Shown: in pieces, positions 46,628 to 57,400 of the stretch
How the letters are laid out: every line of letters starts with the position of its first letter
Numbering within the stretch: position 1 is the first letter of the stretch
Assembly (NCBI GenBank): GCA_020086605.1
Contig: JACBWW010000021.1
Coordinates: forward strand, 9,323,628-9,387,627
Reading direction: 5' to 3'
Length of the DNA stretch: 64,000 nucleotides
DNA from: Lanius collurio
Taxonomy: Eukaryota > Chordata > Aves > Passeriformes > Laniidae
Program-made: the position numbers and the translations under genes
The notes under the pieces: model-generated
What the model was told of the DNA's origin: nothing
Seen by the model: only the letters and a program-made list of their open reading frames with translations
Databases searched by the model: none

Positions 46628-49355
46628 TAGTATTAGATGCACCAGCCTTTTCCATATGACAAACACCCGGTGTATAAGCAATTTATTTTCATACTCACAG
46701 GAGCTTTTCCTTCCCAATCTCAAATTCAGAAACCCTGAGAGTGAGCTCCTGCTACACATAAAACCTTATGTTTCGTGTTGTTGCAGGGATTTAGTTCAAA
46801 TTTGGAAGGTCAGTGTGAGTTCCCAAGGATTCTTTGTGTGTGATACTGATGCTCCTCAGTGTTTTAATATTCTCACACTACAGTCTTCTGATCTAAAGAA
46901 TAAGGGGGAATAAAAGGAAAATGGGCAATAAGATGCTAATGATGTTTATGACATTTGGGGTGTGAAAGCAAGGAGAGTGTATGTGAAGAGCATTCGGTTA
47001 TGTAGGTGCTTGGATTTTTTTTTAGGATAAGAAGACTACTATCCTGAAATGCTGCAAGTCCTTATGGCTGCAGAGCTGCTTTCGAGTATTGAGAAGTTTC
47101 AAAACAGGGTAACAGAAGGATTGTTCTGTTTGTGAGGGTGGGAAAGGCCTTTCCCCCTTCTTTCAGTAACTCAGAATCCTTTGGTTTTCTCGCTCTCAAA
47201 ATGAAGGCAGTCACAAGCGATAGCTGAATATGATACTGTTTGTTCCGTTTATATAAATTTTGCTTTGAGTTGAGTTCTGGCAGCTTTGCTGAGTGGGAAG
47301 CTGATATGTTTGGCCTCTGTAATGGCTGTGTGGGCTGTCATTAGGAGGTGTTTTGCAGAAGTTGCTGTATCTTACCTTCTCACTTCGTTATAAAGCTTCA
47401 ACATGCGATCTGCCCTCTCCCAGCTGGCACTGAATTTGTGGGTCTGAAGTGGTTTTGAAATCCTTGGGTTGCCAGGCTTGCACAGAATGGAGCTCGTGTT
47501 GCAGATTGGGTGGGAGCTGCTGCGCTGCCTTTCTGGTTTTGTACCCTGAGTATTTTTACTAGCAAGATACCTGCCTTGCTGTGTAATTATGGAATACTAC
47601 CTTGCATTGCAAAGCAGGGTTTCCATATTCAGATAAGCCTGAACACATGATCCTGACCTAGGATAATACTGTATCTTGTTGTTGGAAGGTGTTTTAGTAA
47701 AGCAAAATGGGATGACCTGGGAAAAAAACAGTGAGGACCAAGAGGGAAAGATAAAGTTCCCCCAGTGAAACAGCACTACATAAGGGGTTGTGCTTTATTG
47801 AGGATGGTGAGAGCCTCCTTGCTTTGTTAAGTAAATAGCTCATCCTACAAGATCACAGAAATAAATTATGCCAAAAAATAAGCTTTTTAAAAGTCAAACT
47901 AAAAAAAATGAAGTTAGAGAGGAAAATCACCTCTTTTTCTGGCACCTTGTGTGTGTGACTTAATGGCAAACTTCATGGAGACCCCGACACTGGTCATATG
48001 GATATGTAGGAGACTATTGTCAGTGCTGTCAAAGACTGTACCACATATAAAGAAGGCAAATGTAGTTCCCAAAAAAACACAGGAGATTTCCCTCTAGATT
48101 ATCTCTATGTGTGGAGAAATTTTAACTTGCATAGCCATGAAAGTCTCTTTAGAGTTTAGGCAAACATTCATTGTGGAGCCCTACAAAACATCAAGGCAGA
48201 AATGAGAAGAACAGCTAGCAGATAAGCATTGCAAATGCTCAGATACTTATCTGAACCTTTTTGGTTTAGAAATTGAGTTTGGGAATCTTGAGAGAGCCTG
48301 TTCTCACGATAAGGTGCCTTGTAAAGCCCGGGCTCCAACTATCAAGAATAGCACAGGTTTAGCCTTTCATTTAGAGGATTGAATCCCAGTGCTGAACCGA
48401 AGTTGTGTAAGATGTGCCTCACATCTAAATATTACAGTTTGGCCCTCAGTATAAAAGTTTTTGGGAAGTATGAAATTTGGTCTTAGAAACAAATGCTTTT
48501 TGAACTAACTAACTTCTTTTCTTAAAGTTCTGATGTTTTTTATCAATGTGTAAAAAAACAGTAGGAATAGGTATAAATGTCCTCTTCTGGTGCTTGGCTC
48601 TGGTGATCCTCACGTGGCCTGGATCTCCCAAGCCCTCAGTAAACCAGAATGTGGCTCTACCAGTGATTCACCATTCTCCCAAAATCATCCATGGTCTGAG
48701 CTGAGGGATTTACTGAGCTCAGGCTGGAGACTGTCAGGACAGAGATTGGTTGAAGTAGGTTGTGTAATGAGCTACTAAAGTGGTTTTGGACTAATTTGAT
48801 TTATACTCAGGTTTTTCACTCTGTGTAACATATACATGATGTTACTGTGTCTCTCAAATACATTTCCACATGTTCCAACTTCAGTCAGAACCTTCTGTTA
48901 CCTGAGAAGAGGGAAACACTGAACCACTGTAACCCCAGACTAAGCTCTTACAGGTATGTATTGTGGAAATGTTGGTTGATGGGTGGTGGCTTAAATCTCT
49001 CTGCAAATTATCAGCAATGAGTCTGAAGGTAAAAATAGGTACATACGTGTAGCGAGGTGGGGCAAATACTTCTGACAAAAAAAAATAGTAAAGTTGTTTC
49101 ATTAATTTTATTATTTTTTACATACCTTAGTGAAGTTTGGTTGAGCCTCTGTTAGTTTACTTGGTCAGTGCTGATGCTTTGGGGTGGACAGGCAGAGGAG
49201 TTGAAGGGGCTCCAAAGTGCACAGGAGCCAGTGCTGCCCTGCCAGGCTGGGGCTGGCAGAGGTGAAGTCACACAGCTCTGATTTGGGGCAGGGAGAGACA
49301 CTTCAGCCTTTGGATGTCCAGATGTGTTCTGTGGCTATTGAGTGACTTAAAGAAA

Positions 49356-49379
49356 TTCTCCTTTTGTAGAAAAGGAGAA
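49356..49379. repeat. Perfect 10-bp inverted repeat
   Basis: Arms TTCTCCTTTT (49,356-49,365) and AAAAGGAGAA (49,370-49,379) pair fully around the loop GTAG. The arms are a pure pyrimidine and a pure purine strand. No terminator or miRNA role can be argued. Confidence 0.7.
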
Positions 49380-50080
49380 CACTGTTCAAATGCACTCTCA
49401 ATGTCTCAAAGCACATTTTTAAAAGCATGACCAGGTAAGGTCAATGATAAAGTGATTTTGCTCTATAAGCTTTTCCCCATTTTCTGTGTGCCTCTTTATG
49501 CCTTAGCCTATAGAAAAACAGGCAGTGTCTCCATCTATAGATGCACCTTTGAAAGTTTTTTGACCATGTATTTTCTTTCTATATTCTGGGTTTTTTTCTG
49601 CCAGTTTTGCAGCAGGTGCTTTGCATAAATTTGTCATAAATTTGGTTTAATTTCTGTGGCCAGCACCTGTCCCTTGTTTTCTGTACACCTGACGTGGTGG
49701 GTGTTTTGAAGTGTGGTTCAGATCATTTTACCTGCACTGATGCATTTATTGACGTCTTTTTGCTGCACTTCAAAGCCCAAACAAAACAACCTGATTTATT
49801 GCAAACTTGGCATAACTACCCATGCTCTTGCAACTGGCCAAGTGTCCTCTGCTCGTTTCTGTTGTAAAGAGGAGTCTATTTGGTCTCACAGCTGACTTCG
49901 TGCTGATTTAGTTGGTTTACATAGAATAATATATTACGTTATATATAAACAGTAGTGCTGAGGTGGTACAAGTACAGGCTGCTCTAGTAAGGAGAATTAA
50001 TGCATATTTTGGGCAGGTAGGGTTGGGTATTCCTGTTACTGTGGCTTTTCCCACCCTGAGTACTTCCTCATGCAGGTGAT
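49380..50080. other. Non-coding stretch, nothing recognised
   Basis: T-rich sequence with no supported feature. Confidence 0.5.
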
Positions 50081-50122
50081 AAAAAAAAAAAATAAATATA
50101 TATATATATAAAAATTTTTTTT
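50081..50122. repeat. Poly-A / (TA)n / A-T low-complexity block
   Basis: Twelve As, a short (TA)n run, then A5T8. This likely polymorphic simple repeat also explains the long - strand open frames crossing it. Confidence 0.9.
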
Positions 50123-50590
50123 GAATGTGCTTATCTCCAAGGTGGGGCAGGCAGCTTGAATCATCTGTTTGGAAGAAAAGCTTTGCACAGAGCCCAGAAC
50201 AGGCAAAGGTGTCGCTGGTTTGGGTTCCAGACTGGCCGTGTCCCTGTGACACTGCCTGCCACATGAAAGGCGAGGAGTGCCTGCCATGGCTGGCTGGGGA
50301 CTGGGGAGCACTGGGGATCCTTTGATGGTGCCAGTTAGTTTTCTGGTTCTGAACATGGAGGAGGAAAGTGAATGAGTCTGTGAATTACAGTGCTCAGCTT
50401 TCCCAACTCAAATGGGTGACTCTTTCAAAACACCTTACAGACAGGAAAGGTTTTTCCATTGTTTTTGGGTTTTTTTCATATCCCCAGCTCAACTCTGCTC
50501 TCAGACAGCTTGACCTGAGACCCAGCGAGAGGCTGGGCTCCTTTGGGGGCACTCAGTGGGTCAGGGGAGCAGCGTGACCAGTGGGTGCAG

Positions 50591-50630
50591 CCCATGGCTC
50601 TCAGTGGTCACCCATGGCTCTCACTGGTCT
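50591..50630 (+). repeat. Two-copy 20-bp tandem duplication
   Basis: CCCATGGCTCTCAGTGGTCA (50,591-50,610) is followed directly by CCCATGGCTCTCACTGGTCT (50,611-50,630), differing at two positions. Confidence 0.85.
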
Positions 50631-50759
50631 CTCCCGCAGGGTTCCCTTCTGGGGAAGGAAGAGATCTTGCTTCATGTGAGGTCTGTGGTAGGGCCAGAGG
50701 GGCTTTATAACTTCTGTTTATTTGCTTTTGCTGCCTGCTTTTGTGAGTGTGTGTGTAGC

Positions 50760-51010
50760 AGGAGCCTCCGATGGCCGCTGCTCCCCAGTCCCAGCGAGGG
50801 CCAGCACGGGAAGGAGAAAGGAGTAGGAAGGGAGTAGGAAGGGAGCAAGGCTGTCGGAGCAGGAGCGAGAGACCCCAAGGCCTGAAAGCCAGCCTTTGTG
50901 TCCCCCTCCCCCCGAGCCCTGCCTGGGGCAAAACATTACACAATCCAGCTATTGTCTGCTTGGAAAAGTCTACGGCATCCTATTGCAATTATTTATGAAA
51001 GGAAATATTT
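50760..51010. promoter_or_regulatory. Possible regulatory block with C/EBP-type site
   Basis: A GC-richer part with CpGs is followed by ATTGCAAT (about 50,984-50,991), the palindromic C/EBP core. The texture changes sharply from the flanks. Regulatory function is inference only. Confidence 0.2.
50821..50850 (+). repeat. Short exact tandem repeat (11-bp unit, two copies plus part)
   Basis: GAGTAGGAAGG occurs twice in direct succession (50,821-50,842) and is followed by a partial copy GAGCAAGG. It sits in a locally GC-rich block (50,760-50,930) with a few CpGs. Confidence 0.85.
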
Positions 51011-52620
51011 GATGTTTTTGTGGAAGGTGGGTGGGGGAAGCTGAGTTTACCTCTCTTCTTGTTTGGAGCTTAGTATTTCTTGCTTTTGTTCTTCCTGTCC
51101 AGTTCCAAATTTTTTCTGAGCAGCAGAGAGTGCCCATGCCTGCAGTCTATGCTGCAGGGAAAGTCCTGCTGTGAAAACAGCCTCCCCCCTACTCCCAATT
51201 CTACAGAATTTCATTCAGTGTTATAAATAAAAGATACCCACAAACTCCTTCTTGGGATTTGGTTCATGTCCTTCACGTTTTGTCTAGTATGTTTTTTATA
51301 TGTGGCAGCATTTGGAGGTGTTAGATTTTCCTTAGTTTTCCCTGTAAGTGTAGGCGTAGTGAGAGAAGGAAGGAGCTAGGGAGGATCCAGAAGCTGATCC
51401 TGATGGAGAGGCTCAAAATAAATGGCATCACTTGAACCTGTTTTTCTCAGCTTGAGCCCTCTCTGCAGGTGGCATAGAAGGCATCGAAGTGTAGTTTCTT
51501 GCTAATAAATACAAGCCTTTCCACATTTGCCAAAGAGAAATAAACTAGAAAATACTAAAAGTAACGAGTAAATGCCCAACAGGTGTAATACCTCACACTT
51601 TGTGCCAGTACTATGCAAAATAAATCTCAGAACCATTTTCTTAAAGGCCAGGTTGTCCCAGGTTTGTTAAAATTGATCATGAAAAACTTTGTTTTAGATG
51701 TTTTAGGTGGTTGCTCATCAGTATTATTTTATCAAGGGGGAGCTTGCTTTTTTTTAATCTTTGGGAAGATGTTTTACTGGATTTGGGAACTTCCATGCTT
51801 TCTGGCTTTGATTCATCTGTAGGAACTGTTTCATAATGCCTTGTCTTGCATGTTCTTGCCACTGGCTTGTGATGGAAGAGTTCTCTTGCAGTGGTGACTC
51901 TTCCAGTCCTCTTTGGATGATTTTTAGTCTGATACTTCTGGTTGGTTGGTTGAAGGAATGTTAGGAAGGCTCATTGAGGGCTGTGGTGGTTAGGGGGAAA
52001 GGTCTGGAAACTTTGAGTCTCATACTCAAAATCAGATTGAGGACAACTCAACTTTGTAATTCTTTGAAAAAATCTTATCAGACCAGCCAGTAAACATTTT
52101 CCTTTCGCCAAAGGAGCTGAACAAGTGCCATTTCCCTGGAAACTAGGACAGTTCCCCAGGGCCATTCCTGCTCCAAAGTATGCTCAGGTGCAGTGTTGTG
52201 TGCTCTTGCTGAGTTGTATGGAGGAAGAATGTGTGTTCTGGTGAGTGATGAGAAGGCACTGCTTTGTGCAAAATGTATTGCTTGGGGTTTTCGAGCATTC
52301 TAGACAGTGTATGATAAATGAAGAGCTTGTTACATGTCCTGCTTACTGCAGCCTGTTTTGCTGAAGTCAGGGAAAGCTTTCTGAGCCTGAAGGCTCAGTG
52401 TGGTGCCCCAAGCATGGCCTGCTCCCTTGTGATGGTAACAAAGAGCAGATCTGTCTTCCAGCAGCTCTCTGTGGCTGCTGCAGAACAGACTGAGCTGTAC
52501 CTGTGTTGTCCCTGAGCCATGGGGACTTCACCCTGTTAACCCAGATCCACGCGTGCTGAGGAGAACAAATTCTGTGTTTTCAAGTCTTTTCTTGCATGGC
52601 AGGAAGGAAACTTTGATCGC
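51011..52620. other. Non-coding stretch, nothing recognised
   Basis: No supported coding, RNA or repeat feature. The frame at 52,318-52,515 (+) is chance length. Confidence 0.5.
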
Positions 52621-52645
52621 TGACATCACAGTTGGCGGAAAATAC
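52621..52645. promoter_or_regulatory. ATF/JUN-like and E2F-like site pair
   Basis: TGACATCA (52,621-52,628) is followed by TTGGCGGAAAA (52,632-52,642), which resembles an E2F site. It is one of the few CpG-containing motif pairs in this part. Motif inference only. Confidence 0.2.
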
Positions 52646-52902
52646 CCCCGTGAAATCCCATATTCCAAACCACACATGGTAAACAAAAGAAAATCTCACT
52701 CTGTATTTCCTTAATTTCACCAGTGGTTTTCCCCCATCTTGTTGCTGTCTAGGAGTTGAAACCAGAAGAGTTTTATAGCATTTTTATTTAATTTGCTCAT
52801 AAAAGCAGTCAGTTTCATTTGGTCTAAAGAAGGCTGAATTATTGTCCTGGTAAAACATTCCAAGGTAAAAATGTCATGAATGAGTTTTTTAAGGTTGCTG
52901 GA
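52646..52902. other. Non-coding stretch, nothing recognised
   Basis: AT-rich sequence without a supported feature. Confidence 0.5.
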
Positions 52903-52923
52903 GGGGTGGGGATGGGGTGGGGG
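52903..52923 (+). other. Strong G-quadruplex motif
   Basis: Runs of 4, 4, 4 and 5 Gs with loops T, AT and T. Very short loops and long runs make this the most stable quadruplex candidate in the window, on the + (inferred non-template) strand. Confidence 0.8.
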
Positions 52924-54435
52924 ATGCACCACCACAAGGAAGCAGTATATATTAAATTTAAATTAAGATGCAGTCTTAAAAGTAGTTTTGGAGTTTGGGG
53001 GATACATTTTAAAATAAAACCAAATACATTGACTTAGTGTCCTGAAATACTGATGTTCTCTTAATACAGAAGAAACAGTGGCATCATAAACTGTAAAAGT
53101 GATGTAGGGTAGTGATGCTGTATGTGAATTAAGGTAGAACTTGAAGTTATGTTGGCTTGAATGTATACAGTGGTTTGTGGTACTGCCTGTCATGCACAAG
53201 AAGCTTTTCTCGGTAGGCTGTGTTGGGACAGCAGTGCAGCCTGTCTGAGCTACACTCCTGCATGGCAGAGTGCCTGTCTATATCCCTGGGAATGGGTCAG
53301 AGGCTCAGGATTTGTTGGATGGGTATCCTTCAGGGTTGTGCTCTTTCTGTGCGCTGATGTAGGTTGTGGGATACGCACTTCAAATTGCATGCTGCTGGGA
53401 GTGAGCAGAAAATACATTTTGTAGGTGAACTAGTTTTGAGAGCATGATTGTATTTGTTTAATCAATTTTGTGTAAATTGCTCATAAAACATTTTTAAGTT
53501 GCAGGCTCTGTAGGTACTTTTGGATCCATGAGCAGGCAGGTGCAGTACACTGTGCCTGAGAGCAGTCACTCAAGCTCAGCATTAACTTAGGTGTTTTTGT
53601 ACTTGCTGGAAACTGATCTTTTGCCTGATTGATCTGTGTTTGTGTGCACATGAATAATTCACAGGTATATGCATTTGGATATACACACACACATCCTGGT
53701 GTGTGCTGAACAGAAAACGTACAGGGCAGTAGGTACCCAGAGGCAGAGCAGCCCTTTCTTCAGTTTATTTTCCCAAAGCATTGTTGTAGACCAGATATAT
53801 TTTTCCTACTCATGTATGTGCTATAAAATAATATTTTTCAAGATGGGGAAAAGATCAAGTTACTTCCATTCTGTGCTTTTACAAAAATCACTTGAGAAAT
53901 TAACATTCTTATGTATCAGGTTACAGGCATCCGAGTTCGGGAGGGCCGAGTGTGTAAGGGGAAGCAGGATGTGAGCTAGGAACAAAGGCAGCCTCGTGTT
54001 GTGGAGGGGTAAACAGGGATGATACAGCTTTGTGGTGGATCCCTTCTGGGTGTTCACAAAAGTGTGGATACTGTTGATGAGCAGTCTTTTCACTGTTGTA
54101 TCCATGTGCAATTCCACCTGTGTGCATGGTGTTGTTAACTCTGCTCTTGCACTGCATGTGGTTTCCATTTGCCAGTCTTCAGGTCTTTTTCTGCAACAAA
54201 TTTTTTGAGAATTTTGCTTTAGCTCTTGCTGTAAGCCCATGGCCCCTGGTTGGCGTCCCAGCACCATTGCCTTTCCCAGCTCCAGAACAACCCGAGAGGC
54301 CTGTTCTCTGGTGCTTCTGGAGCCCGAGGTGGGGATGGTGGCTCGGACACGCTGCCTCTCAGCTCTGAGGAGCTGTGTGAGGTCCGGAGGTCCCTGAAAG
54401 GGGGTAGCTGAAATGCAAACATGAAGCTGAATAAT
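52924..54435. other. Non-coding stretch, nothing firmly recognised
   Basis: Contains a short (CA)n near 53,683-53,693. The - strand frame at 53,860-54,267 (135 codons) has no recognisable domain or splice context and is not called. Confidence 0.5.
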
Positions 54436-54439
54436 AAAA

Positions 54440-54476
54440 TGATGTCACTGGCAGCCAATCCGGAGAGGTGATGTCA
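54440..54476. promoter_or_regulatory. Two CRE/ATF-like sites flanking a CCAAT box
   Basis: TGATGTCA occurs at 54,440-54,447 and again at 54,469-54,476, with CCAAT at 54,455-54,459 and a CCGG between. A GC-richer block (54,230-54,540) surrounds them. The arrangement of paired ATF/CREB variants and NF-Y is typical of regulated promoters, but no transcript start or exon can be shown. Confidence 0.3.
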
Positions 54477-57400
54477 CATGCCTGACAGCCCCCGTGCCTC
54501 CAGCACCAGCAGCCCCTCACACCACTTGTCCCTTTCTCACCACTGAGAACTGCTGAGGAGCAAACCTTCTGAAGTTCATTATTTCAGAGTTAAGTGCAGG
54601 TAAAACACAATTCTTCACTCTTGCAGTTCACTAGATTCTGAAGTTTCCCAACACTGTAGAGCTGGGTGGGAGCTCTTACAGCTCTTCCACGGAGCACATA
54701 ACAAGTAGGCAAAGCGATTTCCTTTGGGGTTTTTTTCTTCCCAGCACTTGCTGTTCTGCCCTGTGTGTGCTGGGTAGGATATGTGTTGGTATGTGTTTGC
54801 TACTTTTGATGTGTATTGTACACTATTCTTACTTGCTTATTTATTTTGTGTTACACATTTAGGTCCTATATTAGCAAATCCCACAGATAAGCTCTAAATT
54901 ACTCACGTTATGTCTGTCTTCTCCTATCCACTTAGCAGAGGCTGTGTTGAGCATCTTGGTGGTTCAAGCTGTTGGAGGCTGTAAGAGCTGTTTATTATTT
55001 CTGTGTGAAATTTAATAGGTTTTCAAACCAGAGAGCTGAGGCACCCTTTCTGATACTCAAAACAATGATTGTATCTACAGTTTGAGGTAGATTTAAAAGA
55101 AATAAAGAATTTTATTCTCTGCGGTCATTGCTGATGCCAGGAAAGAAAGATACAAGCAAACAAATCTCAAACAAAAATCTAGTTTTAGAGGATGGGCAAG
55201 GTCCTCTGTTATACTTTGTAGTACTTCCTTCTTCCATTTTATTTTTATGTTTTTTTTCTAGAAGCAAAAATGGTGAGGAGGAGGTTGTAAGGAGGGGGGA
55301 AGGCTCTAAGTTTTGTTACATAGACTTCATCTGCATTTGGGATAAGGAGAAGTTGTGTCAGAGGGCTCTGACAGTCTTAGCTTTTCAAGGATAGATATTC
55401 ATCTTCAGTCCAGGTACTGGAATTTCTTTCCTATTTTAGTCTACACTGGATTTCACATGACATATACAAGAGATGTTTGATCAACTTTAAGGACAGCCGT
55501 GTGACCCAATTTGGGATGCCTGAAACTATTGCTGGAATGAGAGCCAAGCACAAGGCTTGGGCAAGGTGGTGTTAAGTGTGTTTGGGATCCCTTTTGTAAG
55601 GCATGAGAAGGTAGGAGGAAGTGTGTTGTCTTTATAAGCTGAGAAATGGTCAGATTAAAAGCAGGTGATTCCTCCTGACCTGGGGCTCCTGAGTTGCAGC
55701 TGCTGCAGGCAGGGAGCAAAGCAGAGGAGGAACCTGAGTGTCCTGTACAAACCGTTCATATCATAACCCAAATTATAGGGTTTTGTTTTCATAGTGCGTT
55801 GTAAAAGTGATTTAATGTTTTGTAATTGTTTTCTTGGAGAAAAAAACAAGAAATTTACGTTAGCTTCAGTTAAAGATGCAGCTACTGCAATTCATCTCTG
55901 AAGGAGCTGGAATACTTTTTAAATGCATGCAGCACTCTAAGATAGCTGTATTATTGAGAAACCGCACTGGAGCTATAAATCAAAAGGCATCTTTGAATTT
56001 ATTCTCTTCATTGCCAGGTGTATGGAGAACTGTACCATTAGGACAACAGGATAAAAGATTTAAGATTTCAGTCCTTCTCACAGTTTTATTCTTTTCTTGT
56101 GAAGAATCCTGCTGTAATGACAAGCATTGACATCAAAATAAGATGCTTTAGAAGAATAATTAAAATAACATGACGCATTTAAGTTCATCTTGGGTGGTTT
56201 AGCAGCATTGATGCTAAGCTTAGGAAGACGTTTCCCATATTTTACAGCTATCAATGTGTTCCAAAACAGCAAAAGACTGTGAAATGTTCCAGTTGATGGA
56301 TGCCTGTTGGTGTGGCTTCTTGTATGTGCATAGAGATAGAGTGTGGATTCCATGAAAATGGAATGAGCCAAAGGCATGTGAAGAGTTCCACATGAGATAA
56401 GCAGAGGAAGATGCTCCAAGAGGAACCATCACCACTGTGCTGTTCACACATTTCCTGTGCTCGTGGTAAACTTGGATTGCTGCTTTAGGGCTTCTGTAAC
56501 AAGGGAGGTGAAGCCCAAGCAGATCCATGTCCCCTTTCAAGAGGGAAGTTACAACTTTCTGTACTGGACAGCCACTTGTTATAGGGCAACTAATTCGTTT
56601 TTCAATCTCAGTTTATAGGACATCTTTCATACATGGTTTCCTAGAGGAGCATTTTTTAGTTGAAAGCAAAACCTGTAAAATTTAAGTGCTTCCATTAATA
56701 GCCTGTTTTAATTCTGGAAAAGTCTTATATAGCTGAGTTGAAAACTGATGACTAGACATAAGGATCCTTTTCCTACCTGCAGCTGGGACTCACATTAATT
56801 CCTGATGCATTAAAATGGTAAATTTTGTAGTGGAACAAAAACTGAAGATGTTTGTGGGGCTGAGTGAGCCAGCAAAATGATGTTAGAATAGGCTGTTTGG
56901 TAAAGTGTGATACAAAAATGCAGCATCCTGTGAGGCCCAAGAACAATCAGTAAGTGTAGGTGTATCCTTGTTCCTTCTGCAATTGTAAACAGTGCACAGT
57001 TGTGACTGTTTGTGGTAATAGAAATACGTAGGAGATTGCTCATCTCTGAAGTAAACCTGGTGAAATGGTAATATGCTGAGCTCATACCAAACTGTTGAGG
57101 TCCTTTAATACAGTTTTATGTTCCTAAGTTGGATTTGTGAGCCGTGTGGATTGGGGAAGTGCATCAGCAGTGCTCTAAGTCTGCATAAAGTTCTAGACTG
57201 GCCTTTTGGGTCCTGTCTCAGGAAATTCTGAACTACTGCTGATGTGTTTTACTTGTACTGATTTGCTTCATGGCCTGATTCTCTTCTGGAAGTTCAGTGT
57301 GGTGCTTGTGAAGATTTCCTGCTGTAGCATCAAGGCTGGGGGATGTGGTGATAATTAGTGGTGGATATGACTCCAGTTTTGCTGGATGACTTTAACATTC

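Larger units (their letters stand above)
45467..49355. other. Non-coding stretch with simple repeats
   Basis: Contains a 13-T run at 45,531-45,543 and a 12-A run at 46,616-46,627. Nothing else is supported. The frames at 45,881-46,159 and 46,602-46,913 (+) are chance length. Confidence 0.5.
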
